NCBI GenBank assembly: GCA_950295325.1
Contig: OX485805.1
Coordinates: 21,439,501 to 21,503,500, forward strand
Direction: 5' to 3'
DNA from: Polytrichum commune
Lineage: Eukaryota; Streptophyta; Polytrichopsida; Polytrichales; Polytrichaceae
DNA: 64,000 nucleotides
The position numbers were made by a program, and so were the translations under genes. This document shows, piece by piece, positions 50,450-61,789 of this stretch. Numbering within the stretch: the first letter of the stretch is position 1; the number at the start of each line of letters is the position of its first letter. The notes below the pieces were generated by a model that saw only the letters and a list, made by a program, of their open reading frames with translations, ran no database searches and had not been told where the DNA came from.

Positions 50450-52610
50450 TTCCTCTCGTCGCGACTACCAATTGAGGTCATGTCCTTCAAATGCGAACTT
50501 CAACAACAATGCACCGAGTCCACCGCTGTCTCCATGGATACCTCGTTCTATCTCGAACTACAACTTTTCATTACCAGCAAAGCACCGGGCTACTCGACTT
50601 GACCGAAGCTACTTCAGCGGATTTTTACCTAGCATGGCGAACATGACCTTTGATTTTTAGCAGATCACCACTTCCATGTCTAAATATCCAACGTCGCCCA
50701 AAGAGCAAGAATCCAGCAACAAGTGCCCATAAGAGCTTGCAAACCCCTCAATCTTACACTGGACTCTCTGTTTGATCTCAGTCCATGAGATAAAGAGAGA
50801 AAGAAAGTCCTAAGAAGAAACGAAAAAAGAAGCTCAACACCACCTCTTGTGGAGCGGATGTGTAAGGAGTAGATGTAGATGATTGGAATGACAAAGATAA
50901 AACGACGTGAGTAGTGAGAGAGAGAGAGAGAGAACGATGGATTAGTTAAGAAAGAGGGAGTCAGCCAACAGACGTAATCCCAAGCTACAACCAATGCCGA
51001 GGTACCCACAATGTACACACAGGTGGGAGGGAGAGCTTGGAAACCTCTGAGAGAAAGGGAGAGAAAGTCCCAAGGATGAACCCAAGAAAAAGCTCAGAAC
51101 ACCACCTCTATGGAAAAGGTATAGAAAGGATGACTGAGTAGAAACTAGAGTAGATAGAGGGGATTGAAAGAATGGAAAGGACTACGAGGGAGTAGATTGA
51201 TAGAAGGACGATTTATTACTTGAAGAGAGTCTGCAATCCAGCCAAGCTACAACCAATGCTGAGAATCCCACAATGTAGTACGTGCACTCACTCATGCATC
51301 AACACCTCGGTCCTTTCCATTACCAGTGCCGATTTTTTCAACAACGGAGCAAACAATTTCCATGTTCAACATCAACATCATGAACAGTGCAACGAAAGCT
51401 CTCTGCGTGGAACTCCCGAGGTTGGATCCAGTAGGCATTCCAGCTTTCGTGAACTCGATGACTTTGAACTTTGATCAGGTTGGCGAAGATGAAATTTTGC
51501 ATCATCAGATTCGACTCAAAATAATGGGCCGGTGGACGAAGGTGTCCGAAATGAGGCAGGGCAAAACATCTACTAAAATCCTCGATTTGGATCTAAACCC
51601 GAATCTCGGTCGATGGATGGGCATGAGGTTTCTCAGCATCGACATCGACAAGATCATTGTCGTTCATCGTTGTGTTCTCGTCAAGCTCATGAGAATTCAA
51701 CTTGCCGGGAACAATCTGCTCGGATGCGATGCAATTGACGTGTTTCTAGACAAACTTGGTCACAAAGCGACAATGCTTGATCACCACATCCAACTGCATC
51801 TCCTTCTTGAGATGGGGCTAGGTTTCAATTTTTTGTCCTTACCTTTGCCTCAGAGATCACAGACTAGTGCTTCATGGCGACGTACAAGTGGCGAGATTGG
51901 AAGAAGTATTACCGAATCGGTGACATACCCACATGTGGTAAATGTTGCGGTGAGTTCGGAAGCTAAAGAGCGATCTGTAGATGAGAGGAGTGACCATGTT
52001 AGCAGACGAAGACCCTCGGCGATGATTGCGTGGCACAACCCTACGTGACATACACTAGCAAGCAACCGGTGCAGATGATGAACAAGTGGTAACAAGTTTG
52101 AACCTCATGATTACGGAGTCCCTGACCTTCGAACTAGTAGCAGCATGCAACAGCTTAAAGTGCGCAGACACAACGATGGATGTATGTCGAAATCTGATCT
52201 CCTCGCAGGATCGGACCCAATGAACAGGGAGTGCCGATCTTTAGCTGAGCTAGCCGTTACAGATAGAAATCCCAGTAGATCGCAGGTGGAGCTCACACAA
52301 ACGATCGCCCCCCTAGCAGGTTCTTACAACAGTGGATCGATCAGATTGCACCCACGAACTGTTACAAATTCCTCCTCGCATGCTAGCACCCACATCAAGC
52401 AGAAAGATCCATCACCCACAAAGATCTTCCCAAAGGCTACAAACTCCTATTCGCACCCAAATCAAGATGAATCTAGCAGAAGCGGAAGAGCAGTAGAGAG
52501 AGCACTCAGCACAGAGAGAAATCCCGATGGAAGAGTGAGATACTCTGCAGAAAGGACTCCAGCTCCTTATACTCGTGACAGAGGGTCCTTGGATGTTTAG
52601 AGCGGCTCAA
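50450..52610. other. GC-richer cargo-like segment inside the inner hAT
   Basis: About 2.1 kb upstream of the transposase start is richer in GC than the rest of the element and has two long plus-strand open frames (51326-52048, 240 codons; 52145-52600, 151 codons). Neither product is recognisable, and neither shows motif or composition strong enough to call a gene. A two-unit tandem duplication (about 50755-51020 and 51020-51285) shares GAAAGTCC.AAG, CTCA.AACACCACCTCT and CAAGCTACAACCAATGC. The segment may be long hAT 5' DNA or host sequence captured by the transposon. Confidence 0.45.
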
Positions 52611-52967
52611 AACCCTAATTGGCCTTGTGAACGGAACCTTCCCTAAATTACTTAGCCTTCATGGTTCTTAGAATCTTAACCTTATGAGTTATGACTCTAG
52701 TATTACCCTAGTAAAAACTTCCGCCCTATCCCTAATCCCTTCGGTTACTTGCCTAAAATTTAAAAATTGGCTCGGTAAATATCCTAAAATATGATGCCTC
52801 AACCGGCTATATTGCCGATATTTTCTCATTTCAATCGGTCAATTTCCGACCTTTTAAATTTTAAGTCGGTACCTCGTCCGAATCATTGCAAATTCATTCA
52901 GAAATCTTCAAAAAAATTCGGCTAGCTCGTAACTAAAGTTCGGTACTCCCCGTTCATTGGTTAGAAC

Positions 52968-54123
52968 GTTTTTTAAAGAATCACAAAGGCTTGTCACGGC
53001 TTGTCACCGTGATAACCACCTAATTTTGTAGTATTTTTTCAAACATTTTGTAGAATCAACAAGTTCTTATTACAATAAAAGCAATGCATGTTTTTTGCAC
53101 GATTTCTTGAAATGTGTGGCTACTGAATTCAAGAGTCCATATATTTATCTAAACATGTCTTTGCAAGGTCCAACCTTTATTGCATCTATAGGCGTTAAGT
53201 TTGTTCTATGTGTCGCACAATGGACGGAAATTAAGAAATGATTTACCTTCTCTTTCAAATGCACGGCAACCCCATTTTGTTTGCCGATCATGGTCAACGC
53301 TCCATTTGAGCCAAATCCCACATATTTATCAAAATTTAGTCCCCAATCCTTCATGCTTCTTGTTAATATTTCAAATATTATGCATGCATCTTTCTTTCCC
53401 TCTTCAATATATAATAATTCAAGAAAAATACAAAGAACAAGGCTTTTCTTTATAAAACTAGCAAAGATAACAAGATGATATGTTACTGTTATATCTATGG
53501 ACTCATTAATTATAATATTAAAAATCTAGAGTGTCGGACTTTATTTAATATTTTTTTGAATCACTGATGAAATGCAAAAAAAAATTACCACAATTTTTCT
53601 TATCATAACAAAATTTCTCCGTCATATTAGCTTTAACCTTTACAAACAAACAACACAAACCTGAAAACTTATGAAAGGGAATGACTTCCTTCCTTATATA
53701 ATAGAATGTTTAGAACAAAGAATGCATGGCTTCATCGCATGTTCGATTCGCCTCTGCAATACCTTTATCCATTGTTCGCTCTCAATTTTGTATTGCCCAA
53801 GTCAAACGTCCATGCTCTGCCCTCTTCCCATGGTCTTATAGGTTGATATTTGAATGTTAATGTTGCCCACAGTGACAAAGGTTGATCTATTTCATTTTTG
53901 TCTACAAATTTTGCAAAAAATCCTATCCATTGCAAAATCAAATTCAATCCAATCAAACTTACTATACCATGCATCCTTCCACATACTCACATCAATTTCC
54001 AATGAAATCATTTCCAAACGAGAGGTGTAACCCTCAGATGATGATGATGTCTAAATAAATGTTGAGTCATCACTCTGTGAATTTATACAACATAGTGCGC
54101 GTGCATTTTTGTCTTTTCGCCAT
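52968..54123 (-). pseudogene. Outer hAT element, transposase N-terminal side
   Basis: It begins at 54123 with MAKRQKCTRTMLYKF, closely like the inner hAT start. At 53145-53354 the minus strand reads VGFGSNGALTMIGKQNG and VHCATHRTNL, the same block as the inner GSDGASTMVG but with the catalytic Asp changed to Asn. Stops are frequent. Its order relative to 45703-47412 shows that both belong to one element interrupted by the inner hAT. Confidence 0.7.
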
Positions 54124-54240
54124 GACAAGATAAAAATGCTAGACTGCACAAATACCCTAGAATAAAATCCAATTTCAATGTGCCCGTGAATTAAAATAAC
54201 ATGTTGTTGCACACCCAACCCGCATCAATATCCAACATGA

Positions 54241-54685
54241 AACCAACAACCACAAACATTCAAACTAAACTACACATGCACTAACATTCAAACTAAACCA
54301 GCAACCACTAACATCCCTATTAAACCAACAACCACTACCATCCAAACTAAAGCAGCCTACAATAACATTCCCACTAAACCAGCAAACACAAGCATTCAAA
54401 CTAAATCAACTTACACTAACATTCAACCTAAAGCAGCATGCACTAACATTCCTAGTAAACCATCAAACACAAACATTCAAACTTAACCAACATTCATTAT
54501 CATCCAACCTAGACCAGCAACGACTAACATTCATAGTAAACCAACAATCATAAACACTCGACCTAAAATATCAAACACAAACATTCAAACTAAACCAACA
54601 TTCATTAACATCCAACCTAAACCAACAACCACTAACATTTACACCAAAATCAACATCAACTAACATTCAACCTAGACCAACAACC
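54241..54685. repeat. Minisatellite-like array, about 30-bp units
   Basis: About 15 loose copies of AACATTCAAACTAAACCAGC followed by AACCACT or a variant. It is purine-poor (A and C rich) on the plus strand and has no open frame. It sits just upstream of the outer hAT transposase start. Confidence 0.8.
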
Positions 54686-56640
54686 ATTGTGGTACTTTTG
54701 GGCACCCCCCTGTGAAGGAACCTAAAAGTATCGCAATAGCCCTTCGGTAAGGGTGGCTTGCCTTGGCAGGTGCCCAAGCCAAACCTGAGTGTTATGATAT
54801 TTAATGAGTATTTTAGGTTTGTGGAGGAATTTGATAATCGCGTCATATCCTTCTGATAGGTTGTGCCTAGATTTTAAATGCCTAAGATAATTATCAATTT
54901 CCCTAACCTAATGCCTAATCTATCTTAGTCTATACGCAAACCCACTAGCCTTGGGATCAAGGCAACCTAACCCTAATGAATGAAATAACCTTATTTTTTA
55001 CATGGGGCCACATTTAAATCTTTACTTCTTATATATTAAATTCTCTAAATAGGGAGACCTTAATTAAGTTCTCACCCTCTCAACTTTCATTCTTAGTTTA
55101 TGGTTGATTGAACAAAACCTATGTTATTAAGTTTATAATTTATGGCACCACCACCTACCTCTTTGGTGCATGCCCTAATCCGAACCCTTCAAGGTTCTGT
55201 GTGGGTCTATTGAAGGTTGATTGATACTTACACCTTCTGATCTTTACCACCGGAGAGATAGTCTCAATCCTCCGAGTTAAGTTTCCGGTTGGTTTTTGCC
55301 CACGGGAATTGTATAAATTTTGTTGGTTATTAATTAGTTTAACACGGTTTGACCACGAAAATTCAATTTAATGGGACCGGGGAATAAGGCAACTTGTGTG
55401 TTCAACCTGTTGAAAAATCTTCAAGGATTAAGGCCATCACTTTTAATTATTGGGACCAATAACATGATGTTGGTTTCATGGGTCATTACTCCCACCTTAC
55501 TACCTACAGACATGCAGAGTGGTCATGCTGGTGATTAACTCAGCTTCACCACACACGAACGAGATATTTATGGAAAATTATTACCACAACACTTAACCGA
55601 GAAGCTCCGCACATATGGGAGTTGGAATCCCCCTCGGCGGCTAGGTGGGTGATGCCCCCCTAGCCTTACATGAATAGTTGGGTTGGATGAGAATTTACCT
55701 TTGCCGCGCTCCCTCCAACCCTAATTTGAAGGGTGTAGGGTTATAAAGCTTACCAATTGACTCCCATCTTGACTTGGCGATGATTGGTGCAAAATTCCTA
55801 TTCCAACGCTCAGCTGTCCATAGCACCAACTTGTATCCACCGGCCTTGGATGGACGAACCTCTTATTGTAAGGCAGTAGACACCCTTCGCTTAAACGGCC
55901 ACAACTTTTGCTCCCAAGCTTTAATTGGAGCAATTATTAATAATATGAAAAAATAACAATAAGAACTATAATTCATCCAATTATCAAAGTAATTATATAT
56001 ATCTCCTTAAAGATATAAGCTTACAAAGTCAGTTCTTATATTTTAAGAGGTAGTTCAGATACCTTCATTAAAATACTTATAACTTCTACACATCAAATTA
56101 TATTCTAGCAAGTTTATAACAAGAACTATAACACATCTATATATCAAAGCAACTGAATAATTCTTCGTTTAGTTATGTGCTTACAAAGTTAGCGCTTGTA
56201 AATTGAGTGGCAGCTGAGATACCTTCACTCAAACCCTCTATGAGCCCAAAATGGTTGCTCATATTTGTTTTATGCTTAGAATTTACTTAGAATTGCATTT
56301 GAATTTGTTATTGAAACAATTAAAAGTATTAAAAAGAGTGAGGTTTGGTGTGGAGTTCGGTTTTAGGCCTTAGGCTTATTTTGTGTGGTTAATTAGAAGT
56401 TTAGCAACATTAGTGGGTTGGTTTGATTAAGTTAAGTGTGTGTGTTAAGAAAGGGGAAGGGCCTTGGGTTTAATTGATTGATTTGAGGCCTTTCCTTGTT
56501 GCTTTAAGGGTGGAGGGTTTAGTGGATAGGCTTGATCTAATTTTAGTTGGGTAAGGTTAGGGGGTGTGTGGCTTTGGGTGCACCTACCTTCCCTCTCTCC
56601 TTCTCTCCCCTCTCTCTCTCCCTCTCCCTTCTTCATCCTA
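54686..56640. other. Gene-free region
   Basis: No coding signature. Wording such as CTGTGAAGGAACCTAAAAG near 54710 and GGCGGCTAGGTGGGTGATG near 55640 looks repeat-derived, but no ends were found. Confidence 0.45.
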
Positions 56641-56645
56641 AAGAA

Positions 56646-57190
56646 GCCAGCAGCTGAGTTAAGGATTCGGGGAGCTGCAGACAGCAGCTGAGTTAAGGAA
56701 TTCGGGGAGCTAAGCCAGCAGCTGAGTTAAGGATTCGGGGAGCTGCAGACAACAGCTGAATTAAGGAATTCGGGGAACTGAAGCCAGCAGCTGAGTTAAG
56801 GATTCGGGGAGCTGCAGACAACAGCTGAGTTAAGGAATTTGGGGAGCTGCAGATAGCAACTGAGTTAAGGAATTCGGGGAGCTGAGCGAGCAGCTGAGTT
56901 AAGTAATTCGGAGGAGTTGTAGCCAACAGCTGAGTTAAGGATTCGGAAGGGCTGCAGCCAACAACTGGGTTAAGGAATGCAGGAAGGGCTGCAGCCAACA
57001 ACTGAGTTAAGGATTCAGGGAGCTGAAGCCAGCAGCTGAGTTAAGGATTCGGGGAGCTGCAGACAACAACTAGGTTAAGGAATGCGGGAAGGGCTGCAGC
57101 CAGCAGCTGAGTTAAGGATTCATGGAGCTGCAGACAGCAGCTGAGTTAAGGAGTTTGAAGGAGCTGCAGTCATTCGGCAGCTGGGTCGGT
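56646..57190. repeat. Minisatellite, about 15 units of 33-37 bp rich in CAGCTG
   Basis: Units follow CAGCTGAGTTAAGGATTCGG then GGAGCTGCAGACAA, with small variations. Many copies carry the palindrome CAGCTG and some CTGCAG. The minus-strand frame at 56693-57001 is only a translation of the repeat. Confidence 0.93.
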
Positions 57191-58070
57191 ACCTAAGGGT
57201 TGAGACTAAATAGTAGAAAGGAGGACACTTACTAGTGTGACACTAGATTAGGTTATAGTTAGTTAATAGGGTATTTACGTAATATTAATTAGATAATTAG
57301 TTCATTAGCAAGTTAGGTGACTACAAGGCATTAGTAGGTGGCATTAGGGAGGTGGACTTGTGATTGAGTTGTGTGGGATTGTAATTGAGGGCGCTAATAG
57401 TGCCATTATAGAGAAGAGTGTTTCTTAACACTTGTAATCTTGATATGGAATGAATTGGGATGCCAAACATTGATGTGAAATGCAATGGAAGTAAATGACA
57501 TTGGAATGATTTAGCTAGGTTAGTATGAATGTGATCCCCACTCCCTCACCCGGACTAGGACGCTTAAGGGTGGGTGGTTTGGCCTCACACCCTCATAACG
57601 TTTTGCTCTCTAACTTAGATTCTAACAAGTTTAGGTTTTTTGAGAGCTAACATAAACTCATAGAGGACTAGATTTACTCAAAATTTGAAGGCTAAATTAT
57701 ATTTTTTGTGTCTACTATACTTGATTGAAAGTGGTACAACGACTTAGGGATGTGTTAAAAAACACACTACCTTCTCTCACAAGTTATAACTATAAGAATT
57801 CTAACTTATGCCTATATTGAATGAATGAAAATGTTTTATCCTTCTAACTAAAATTCTAGAGGGCTTCGCCGTGCTAAAATAAGAATTCGGAGAAAAGACC
57901 GAAAGGGGAAGAGAAGCTTCCTATCTTGTCATACAAAGGTAGATGGTTCTTAAATGGTTACATTTTCCAACTAACCCAATTCTCCAAGGATATGAAATGC
58001 ATCATTAATATGAAATGGTTAGCAAATCCAATTCAAGGCCATAGCCAATTCCTTATAATTGTCGGAGCTC
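57191..58070. other. Gene-free region
   Basis: No coding or structural pattern beyond AT-rich DNA; GGACTAGGACGCTTAAGGGT near 57550 is repeat-like. Confidence 0.45.
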
Positions 58071-58078
58071 ACATGAAT

Positions 58079-59076
58079 CTCGGGGAGTTCACTAGACATG
58101 TATATATGTATACACGTGCGTGACAAGGGTATTTATTCAAGGGGTATTTAATTATCCATCCTCAATTTTTTGTACCGTAGTATTATATAATTTGCTAATT
58201 TCTTGTTTTTTAAATGACCCTATAATTACTTTTAAATTTGATGAAGCTCTAATTTTAAGCTAGGTATGTTTATTATAATTATTTGATTTTGCTCCAAAGG
58301 GTTTAAGAGCATTAAAAGTACTAAGTCACCAAAATCCAAGGCACAACAAGGTTTTACATTAAGAGTGTTCATAAACAGTTTCAAACAACAAAATCAACCC
58401 ATGTTCCTCAATCAAGTTACACGCACAATTAAACACAACGGTACTGAGTGTAAAAAAAACAATTAAAACACCAACAACAAAGCAAGAAAAAATAGGGTCC
58501 ATGCAATAATGTAGAAGGGTATAGAGTTAATACTACAACATCTTGCTTGAAGCAGATAGACACAAGACCAACCAAAACTCCTCTAATTTATCTTGAGAAA
58601 TTGTTTCTAGCATTAAAAAATACTAGCAAAACTGTTCATAGCAAATGAAAGATGTCATGTTCGTCTTGCAAAACAATTCCTAGCTTTTAAGAACACTAGT
58701 ATATAATCAACAAATAATGCATGCCTTTAATCCTAAACCTAGGAATCCGTTATCTGCCCTCATCAATCTTTCATCCCATTTTTTCAACTGAATCGACGTA
58801 GTTTTTCATCCAAAATCTTCCTGCCTCTGAACACAAAGGACACCCTATTTAAAAAAAAAAACCTAAGATCCTTAAATCCTATGGTATATTTTTACAAATA
58901 TTTTAAAAATATGCGTTATTTGTATCAATCCTATATTATTTATAATACAAATTTTATCATACATACTCACCTATATTACTTCTAAGAAAATTCTAAGTTT
59001 TTCCTTTTGTGAATATAAATTACCCTATATTTTCCCGCACGTTGTTTTCTAATATTATCGCAGTGAACTCCCCGAG
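58079..59076. mobile_element. Non-autonomous element, 998 bp, perfect 15-bp ends and 8-bp target duplication
   Basis: Ends CTCGGGGAGTTCACT and AGTGAACTCCCCGAG are exact complements. ACATGAAT is duplicated outside at 58071-58078 and 59077-59084. The 8-bp duplication suggests hAT. The ends share the CGGGGAG word with the CAATG family but start differently, so this is a separate family. The inside is AT-rich with no transposase. A similar right end (AGTGAACTCCCGGGAG) occurs near 59827. Confidence 0.9.
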
Positions 59077-59084
59077 ACATGAAT

Positions 59085-60231
59085 ATATTACTATTCAACA
59101 TCAAAGTGGAGATTCTTGTGTTCATTGGATGGTCATGTAGGCCCCCCAAATTAACTTGATTATTGAGCTTAGAGTGGATGTCATATATATTAAGGTAGAT
59201 ATATAGAGAACAGTGAAAATAAGTTGAGTTGAGCAAAAATAGTGGCTTGAAAATTGTGCAATATTTTTCAAAGATTGAGTAGAGGGGATGATGAGGAATG
59301 CAAGTTGTTTTGTAGTTTTATTTCTTGTAAATAATTAATCACAATTTCTTAAAGAGGCAAGTAAGTCAACCCCCTTATTTGTACACTAGAGCTTGGGGGG
59401 CACACTTCCAATATTTCCAAAAGGGGTGGAATATAACATAGGTTGGCAATTATTTTTCAAAAGGAAAAATTCTAATTTCTATAATTTCCATCATCCAAGA
59501 GAATCTCCATACAAAGAGGCAGAAATAACCTTGTCATCAAGGGTACATCCATAGTTCCACATAAAATGTAGCATTATTTCATTCATTTCCACTAAACCTA
59601 CTGTAGGAAAAAATTGCGATATGTTACACACGCTACACAAAAACACACACTACATTGAAAACAATGTAAGTTAATATTGTGACAATTGTAAAATGCTATA
59701 TTACATACAACTCTAATATGGGGTTTGAATCGACACTATGTTACTCCTTCTCCAAATATAGTAATCATCTTGAAGGTATGAATTGCAAACTAAATTATAA
59801 ATCATGTCATTTGCTAATTCCCACCTAGTGAACTCCCGGGAGATGAAGGATAGAAGAGTTAACAAAGAAGTAATAGTTGAGGTGGACTTAACGAGGTGGG
59901 TCGAGAATGAAACATTTTCCATTTCGTGTCATGTAGGACTCCACGTAGGATTTGTTCATCCCTTCAAACTTCTTTGGTCACGTAGGCCCTCAAGCTCTAG
60001 TGTAAAAGTGAGGTGGGAGGGTCTCCGCAATAAGAGGATTTTGAATAGTTGGTCACGGGCCCTCAAACTCCAGTGTAAAGTGTCCCGTAAGAGTTCACCC
60101 CACCCCAGTTAGCTGCCATCCCGCGATGATGAATTGAACGTTTGGCGAAGAAGAAGGAGAAGAAGAAGAACGGTAGCGATGGCGGCAGAGTGATGGCGGG
60201 GTGGTTTGGAGGACGTCATGGTCAAGGTTTG
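59085..60231. other. Upstream region of the LIP2-like copies
   Basis: No gene is supported. A direct repeat of TGGTCACG...GCCCTCAA.CTC.AGTGTAAA occurs at about 59977 and 60049. From about 60120 a GC-richer, AGAAG-rich stretch leads into the LIP2-like copy. Confidence 0.5.
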
Positions 60232-60558
60232 TGCACTTCACGGGGTTCAGGCCCGAGGCAGGATGGTGAAGGAGACCGGTGTATGAGTTCAGGATCGTAA
60301 AATTTGGACTATCATGGTGAAGGTGTCGTCCGGGAGCGTCACTTTGCATGGGTTAGCATTCAATGTGGACCCTGACCTAGGGATTTACAACTACATTGTG
60401 CCATGCGGGATTGCAGACAAAGAGGTGACGTCTCTCAGTAGAGAAGTGGTTTCAACCGTTCCAGATATGGATATGGTCACTGAGGAGCTCATTCAAGCAT
60501 TTGCAGATCAATTCGGGTTCGAAGCAATCGAGTAACTGGAATCTCCTAATTGAGATTT
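60232..60558 (+). pseudogene. LIP2-like octanoyltransferase fragment, copy 1
   Basis: LIP2 moves the octanoyl group from acyl carrier protein to lipoyl domains in organelles, the first step of lipoic acid attachment. Only the C-terminal half is present: ETGV, then VQDRKI, then LHGLAFNVDPDL, then YIVPCGIADKEVTSLSRE, ending at TAA 60533-60535. The Cys in PCGI corresponds to the catalytic Cys of LipB enzymes, and the Lys in RKI to the catalytic Lys region. A TGA at 60284-60286 replaces the expected Trp before VQDRKI (copy 2 keeps TGG). The N-terminal half is missing, so it is a pseudogene fragment. It is tandemly duplicated with copy 2. Confidence 0.8.
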
Positions 60559-60561
60559 ATC

Positions 60562-60970
60562 TGTACTTCATGGGGTTCAGGCCCAAGGAAAGATGGTGAA
60601 AGAGACCGGTGTATGGGTTCAGGATCGTAAAATTTGGGCTATCGAGGTCATCAAGGAGTGAGAGGAAGATCATTAGCTTATGTGACTTCCTTCTCTAAGG
60701 TTGGGTGGAGAGTCTTTGTCACATTTCTCTTTCTCTCTAGTTCTAACATAGTATTAGAGGGTTTAGCATTCAACTTGGACCCTGATCTGGTCTTTGTACA
60801 AGCACATTGCGTTGTGAGAGATTGCGGATAAGGAGGTGACATCCTGAGTAGAGAGGTGGTTCAAGCCGTTCCGGATGTGGAGGTGCTCACTGAGGAGCTG
60901 ATGCAAGCATTTGCAGATTAATTCGGGTTCGAATCAATTGATGAATTGGAATCCCTTAATTAAGAGTGAG
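60562..60970 (+). pseudogene. LIP2-like octanoyltransferase fragment, copy 2
   Basis: This repeats copy 1 from CACTTCA.GGGGTTCAGGCC through GAATTGGAATCCC. It retains TGG where copy 1 has TGA (TGVWVQDRKIW). About 70 extra bases after 60650, with CTTTCTCTCTAG at the end, look like an intron remnant ahead of the GLAFNLDPDL block. The catalytic region has decayed (CVV in place of CGI), and later stops occur. The tandem arrangement suggests a local duplication after the LIP2 fragment arrived. Confidence 0.75.
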
Positions 60971-61789
60971 ATGGAGACCTACTATTTCAAGGGCCACCTT
61001 AGAATTATTTCTTGATCTTTCATCAGCGTGGATGGTGTTGGAGAATATGGTAGTTCATTACTGGCGTTGGTATTTGGGTTCCGTTCCAATTCCATATCAA
61101 AGGAGTGGCTTTAAACACAACTTTCGAGAGTTGTGCCATCTTTGGGCAGCTTAAAAAGTGGGCAAGCGGAGCTCAATCAGATTCAGGTAGCAGAAGGGTG
61201 AGAATTTATTGATCATCCCTATTTGGAATGAATTTAATCTTGCACTATTGGCGAAGGCGGACCTCTACATTCGAGGAGATATCCATTGGTAAGACGTTTC
61301 GAACCGTGATGTCTTCTTCCATTCTCATGATTCAATGGTACATGTAAAGTTTAGTTCTCAGAGTGTGTAGTCAGATGACCTGTACTAAAGTTCTCTCATG
61401 AGAGGTTGATCTATTTTGTACCTATGGATATGCATACTTGGGCAACAAGGAAGGGACTCTTGATTCGAGTATTGGCTGGCTGAAGTACTTGATTTGAGTA
61501 TTAGCATGTGATCAAATCACCTAGCGAGAGGATTCCTCATGCAGGGCCAAGTAATGAAGTGAGATCTAACTACTTTGAAACAATTTTGACAAATATGTAA
61601 TACTTCTGGACAATTTGTGCGGGAATCTGTCATGCGGGAAGCCTATCCAGTCCTATTGCATTACTACCAGTGGCACCGGAAAGTGATACGTCCATTGAGT
61701 TGCCAGGCAATCCTTAATCTGGCTGGAATGAAGGTTCATTGAATGTATTTTAACTTCACGCTCTTGAAAGGGTCGGTGACAACGTACTG
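60971..61789. other. Gene-free region
   Basis: No coding or repeat pattern is recognised. Confidence 0.45.

Larger units (their letters stand above)
47421..52959 (-). mobile_element. Full-length hAT element nested in an older hAT, 5539 bp
   Basis: Terminal repeats are CAATGTTCGGGGAG (47421) and CTCCCCGTTCATTG (ending 52959). Perfect 8-bp duplications GTTAGAAC lie at 47413-47420 and 52960-52967. Subterminal DNA on both sides is filled with CGGTAATTTTCCGA-like words, typical of hAT transposase binding regions. The transposase lies at 47837-50042 on the minus strand. About 2.5 kb of further DNA (50060-52600) is not explained by transposase. A second inverted end occurs inside at 52217. Confidence 0.92.

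Noticed and set aside
51326-52048. 240-codon plus-strand frame inside the hAT as a real gene
   Set aside because: No domain, start context or splice structure supports it; kept only as part of the cargo-like segment.
56693-57001. 102-codon minus-strand open frame with a repeating protein pattern
   Set aside because: It is the translation of the CAGCTG minisatellite; periodicity comes from the DNA repeat.
54241-57190. CRISPR-like repeat-spacer arrays
   Set aside because: Units abut without unique spacers and the genome is a plant nuclear one; these are minisatellites.
59804-60112. 102-codon plus-strand frame upstream of LIP2 copy 1 as its N-terminal half
   Set aside because: No LIP2 N-terminal motifs; contains a short direct repeat of non-coding type.
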